A stretch of 64,000 bases of DNA from Zygnema cylindricum (lineage: Eukaryota > Streptophyta > Zygnematophyceae > Zygnematales > Zygnemataceae), in assembly GCA_037447655.1 (NCBI GenBank), contig JBBHKE010000095.1, positions 1-64,000 on the forward strand, in the 5' to 3' direction. The notes below the pieces were generated by a model. It had not been told where the DNA came from and did no database searches. It worked only from the letters and a program-made list of their open reading frames with translations. Below are positions 61,578 through 64,000 of the stretch, piece by piece. The position numbers and the translations under genes were made by a program. Every line of letters begins with the position of its first letter. Within the stretch, counting starts at the first letter, position 1.

Positions 61578-62426
61578 TGTTGTTTTTAGAAAGCTTTAGT
61601 CCTCTCTATACCTCAGCTGAAAAGGAAGAAAGGGTTGTTCAAGACTTAAGTTATTTTTGGTTGAGTTCAGTTCAGTTCTTACCAAAATTAGTGTGACAGT
61701 GAAGTTCGGAGTTCACGGTTTATTCACACTTAAGACACGCGTTGTCACTTGAGAGAAATGCGTGAGTATGTCCTTCGTGGACGTACAAAAATTCGGCAGG
61801 ACCACGATACTTTGTGAAGTCACATCTATGGTGCCAAATCCTCTAATCGGTCGGCTGAATGGCGCCGCCAACAAATACTGACGAGGCATGACCAGATGAC
61901 TATCATTTTACGTTATTAGAACTTCGGTGTAAATATTTGGTAGAACTGAATTTTGTTCGTAGTGAATTATTTGTTTAGTGTTGAGAATGTGGTTTATAAC
62001 ATACCTTTAGTATACAAGTATACTCACAGTAATTGTTGTGTTAGAATGTTAGATGTATGGCTGGAATACCTCTGTACAACTTAGTGTAGTTTCAATGTAT
62101 AGAAGTAGGACTTAGTAAATTTTGATTCATTACGAACAAATGATATGAAAATCTGTACACTCAGTTTTATGAAAATTCACCTCTAAATATCTCACAGATC
62201 TGTGAGCAGAATTAAGTGAAATTTTATGTGTGTGTTTTTTTGTATGATATCTACATTGTGGTAGATTTGTAAGACTATTGTGTTCATTTGTTGAAATTTA
62301 TTGTCTGTCAAAGTTGTTGTTTTGCCATTGGTATTTGTGGAAGCTTCCTCTCTTGTTTTGTTCTACAATGACTACCAGTGCTACTTCTTTTTCATCATCG
62401 ATACCAGTAGTTCTCTCAAAACAACA
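61578..62426 (+). repeat. 3' LTR of copia B (849 bp)
   Basis: In this copy the gag-start segment near its 3' end reads on without the TAA seen in the 5' LTR. Followed directly by the AAAAA target duplication and the resumed transposase frame. Confidence 0.85.
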
Positions 62427-62870
62427 AAAAATAAAGGTGGTTTGGAGTAGGAAGTGGGAAAATTGGAAGATGTTGGAGGTTCGGAATGAAAAGTGGTCAT
62501 AACCCGCTAATTGAGGTTGGTCCAGAAAGTTATTAGGGTCGGGGAAAAGGATTTTTCTTGAATTGGCTAGGGACTCGATCGAAGAAGTTACTTCTATAAA
62601 AGAGAAAGATGGGATGGGATATGCAAGAAAAGCTATGATAAAATGTTGGTTGACATTGAAGGATGGGAGATTAGAGGAGGGAATGCTTACACCTTAGTTG
62701 CAATGTATTATTGACAAACACTGAAACCATTTTGATGGAGAGGAAGTGCCACCTCCCTTGGCAAGTGCACGCGAATCTCTCAGAAATTCTCAAGACGCCG
62801 ACGCCGGTACTCAAGAAGACGAGGTTACGGACAAACACTTCACGGAAAAGGACCAATATTAAGCCCTTGC

Positions 62871-63605
62871 TAATTTCTAATCATTCCCCATGTATGCTTT
62901 TGCAATTGTGTGTCCTCCATTAGACCATAGAATACAAGAAGCCTCTAAATAGTATTTAACTAACCCACTTCAAGCCACAACCACTGCTATCCACGAAGGC
63001 AAACTGACAATTTCACTCCAACCCTGTGCAGTCAGGACTCCCTTAGTCTGTAGCAAAAAGAATCAATGAAAACGGCCAACCAACTAATAAGTTATGAGTC
63101 GGCAAAAATGCCAATTTAATACATAGCTCTCTTAGAGAGAGGTGACTGCTTATCAAATTTCCTAAGCCCTAAACCACTCTCATATACCCTATCTACTAAG
63201 TACAAACAAATCATATGACTGTAAATTACAAAGAGGTATTACGGCTGATGTCTTTTCTGTACGACTTGTGTATGACAAGGCCACGTAGTGGACGCATGTC
63301 ACTTTTGAACTCGTCCGTAGATTCCTTGGAATTCCCGCAACCGAATGGTTCCACGCGGCGCCAAGTCATGCCACGTCTATAAAAGCCAAAGTGACCATTC
63401 TGCCATCTCGGCGATGATATGTGCCGTCGGATTATATCTGACATTAAATGTCGTCCTTCGAAACAAATGTCCGATTCATTTCTTTCGTGCGAAATGAGGT
63501 CCGCACTAAATTTTAACAAGTTATATGATCCTTCGTTCAAATTCCAATTAATTGATTTCAATACCATACAATAGTTTAAATAAATATCGAACCCTATATC
63601 TGTTA
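62871..63605. other. Intergenic, nothing recognised
   Basis: No exon or terminal repeat seen. A minus-strand frame at 63567-63226 has no supporting features. Confidence 0.4.
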
Positions 63606-63609
63606 ACGG

Positions 63610-63850
63610 ACTTCTATGATAGACTGGTTAGAGCTAACGGCTACCCTGTGCTCTGCCGGTCGGAGGTTCGAGTCCTGTTTGACTCGACCTTTTGTTGAGA
63701 GTGATTTTAGTCACTATTTAGTCCTGCCAGCTGAGCTAGGACAGCCATGGCTCAACCACCCTCTCTATCCTTTAGTGACTACAACAAGTATAGTGGGTAG
63801 AGAGAGAAGGTGGAGGCAGGCTGTCGCCTCTTTGTTTTCTTTTTTGTACT
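63610..63850 (+). mobile_element. tRNA-like Pol III segment, possible SINE
   Basis: An A-box-like TAGACTGGTTAGAGC near 63622 and a good B box GGTTCGAGTCC at about 63666 are spaced about 40 bases apart. The acceptor and D stems of a true tRNA cannot be paired, so it is a tRNA-derived element or a tRNA pseudogene. Downstream lies a hairpin, GTCCTGCCAGCTGAGCTAGGAC in two arms, and a T-rich tail near 63830-63850. Confidence 0.45.
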
Positions 63851-64000
63851 GAACTATTTAGATATAGAAAATACCATATAAATATAATAATTTCAACACT
63901 CCTTTTATTTTCTAGTCTAACTTTAACTTCAATTTTAATCCACACTTTTCTCTGCAATATTTTAACTTGGGAGAAGGTACCAGTTTTGTCATCATATCAG
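63851..64000. other. Right edge, nothing recognised
   Basis: AT-rich sequence without a recognised feature up to the window end. Confidence 0.4.

Larger units (their letters stand above)
56674..62426 (+). mobile_element. Ty1/copia LTR retrotransposon B (5753 bp), decayed
   Basis: LTRs 56674-57522 and 61578-62426, both 849 bp, begin TGTTGTTTTTAG and end ACAACA. A polypurine-like TTTAGGGGAG precedes the 3' LTR. The 5-bp target duplication AAAAA (56669-56673, 62427-62431) is exact, and the interrupted transposase frame rejoins across it. Internal order is gag, protease, integrase, RT, RNase H. LTR divergence (several percent) and multiple stops show it is not recent. Confidence 0.93.
55452..62870 (+). 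pseudogene. DDE-superfamily transposase gene, decayed and split by copia B
   Basis: Pieces before the insertion (55452-56673) include a helix-turn-helix-like KRWIQRFHEKHNIVIRAQKG, then DETHLILNIDNGKTIGFRGD with the first catalytic Asp, then VFFDNCGGHNMPKQLNRVLV with the second, and SATHLVQPVNSFVIL. After copia B the frame resumes exactly (62427-62502, IKVVWSRKWENWKMLEVR), then RFFLELARDSIEEVTSIKEK and ARKAMIKCWLTLKDGRLEEG, up to about 62870. Stops (for example near 56470 and 56600) and a frameshift show decay. Two intron-like gaps exist, one filled with CT-rich sequence (56082-56425). I recall this pogo/DDE_1-like type chiefly from oomycete genomes; that recollection needs a search. Confidence 0.75.

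Noticed and set aside
63610-63700. Functional tRNA gene
   Set aside because: The B box is good, but the acceptor and D stems do not pair and the T stem has a mismatch.

Overview
The window is nuclear DNA of an intron-rich eukaryote, most likely a streptophyte (a charophyte-grade green alga or an early land plant). The evidence is five spliced genes with GT-AG introns whose products read as plant-type proteins: a peroxisomal 3-ketoacyl-CoA thiolase with an N-terminal PTS2, a RabA/Rab11 GTPase, a folate-biopterin-type transporter, a DSK2/ubiquilin and a MEE18/CofD-like protein. There is no bacterial gene organisation, operon or CRISPR. I cannot name the species from sequence alone. The DNA is AT-rich and roughly half of it is transposon-derived.

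Layout. 1.4-6.1 kb: thiolase gene (+, 13 exons, 459 aa). 7.5-8.5 kb: an unrecognised two-exon gene (-) whose 168-aa product carries a KEN box and an RVSF PP1-docking motif. 8.9-14.2 kb: a transposon cluster with a TA-flanked hairpin MITE, a 785-bp PIF/Harbinger-type element, an apparently intact pogo/Tigger element (529-aa spliced transposase) and a three-level nest of MITE, long foldback and MITE. 17.5-19.4 kb: Rab GTPase (+). 19.5-23.8 kb: MITEs, a hAT-like element and simple repeats. 23.8-30.1 kb: folate-biopterin transporter family gene (-, 8 exons, 625 aa). 32.0-37.4 kb: ubiquilin (+, 8 exons, 563 aa). 39.0-47.6 kb: CofD/UPF0052 gene (-, 12 visible exons), with its 5' end lost near a 10-N assembly gap. 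Its introns hold a strange AT-rich reading frame, MITEs, and a satellite of about 40 units that includes one of its own splice donors. 48.9-55.4 kb: decayed Ty1/copia element A (-). 55.5-62.9 kb: a decayed DDE transposase gene split by Ty1/copia element B (+, 849-bp LTRs, AAAAA target duplication). About 63.6 kb: a tRNA-like Pol III box A/box B segment, possibly a SINE.

The host genes are single housekeeping loci: peroxisomal beta-oxidation, membrane traffic, pteridine/folate transport, proteasome shuttling, and a UPF0052 protein of unsettled role. They do not form a cluster with a joint function. The strongest unexplained signals are the AT-rich open frame with one in-frame TGA at 40.3-40.8 kb, the splice-donor satellite at 46.5-47.5 kb, the KEN/RVSF gene, and TA-target MITE families that share termini and recur about nine times.
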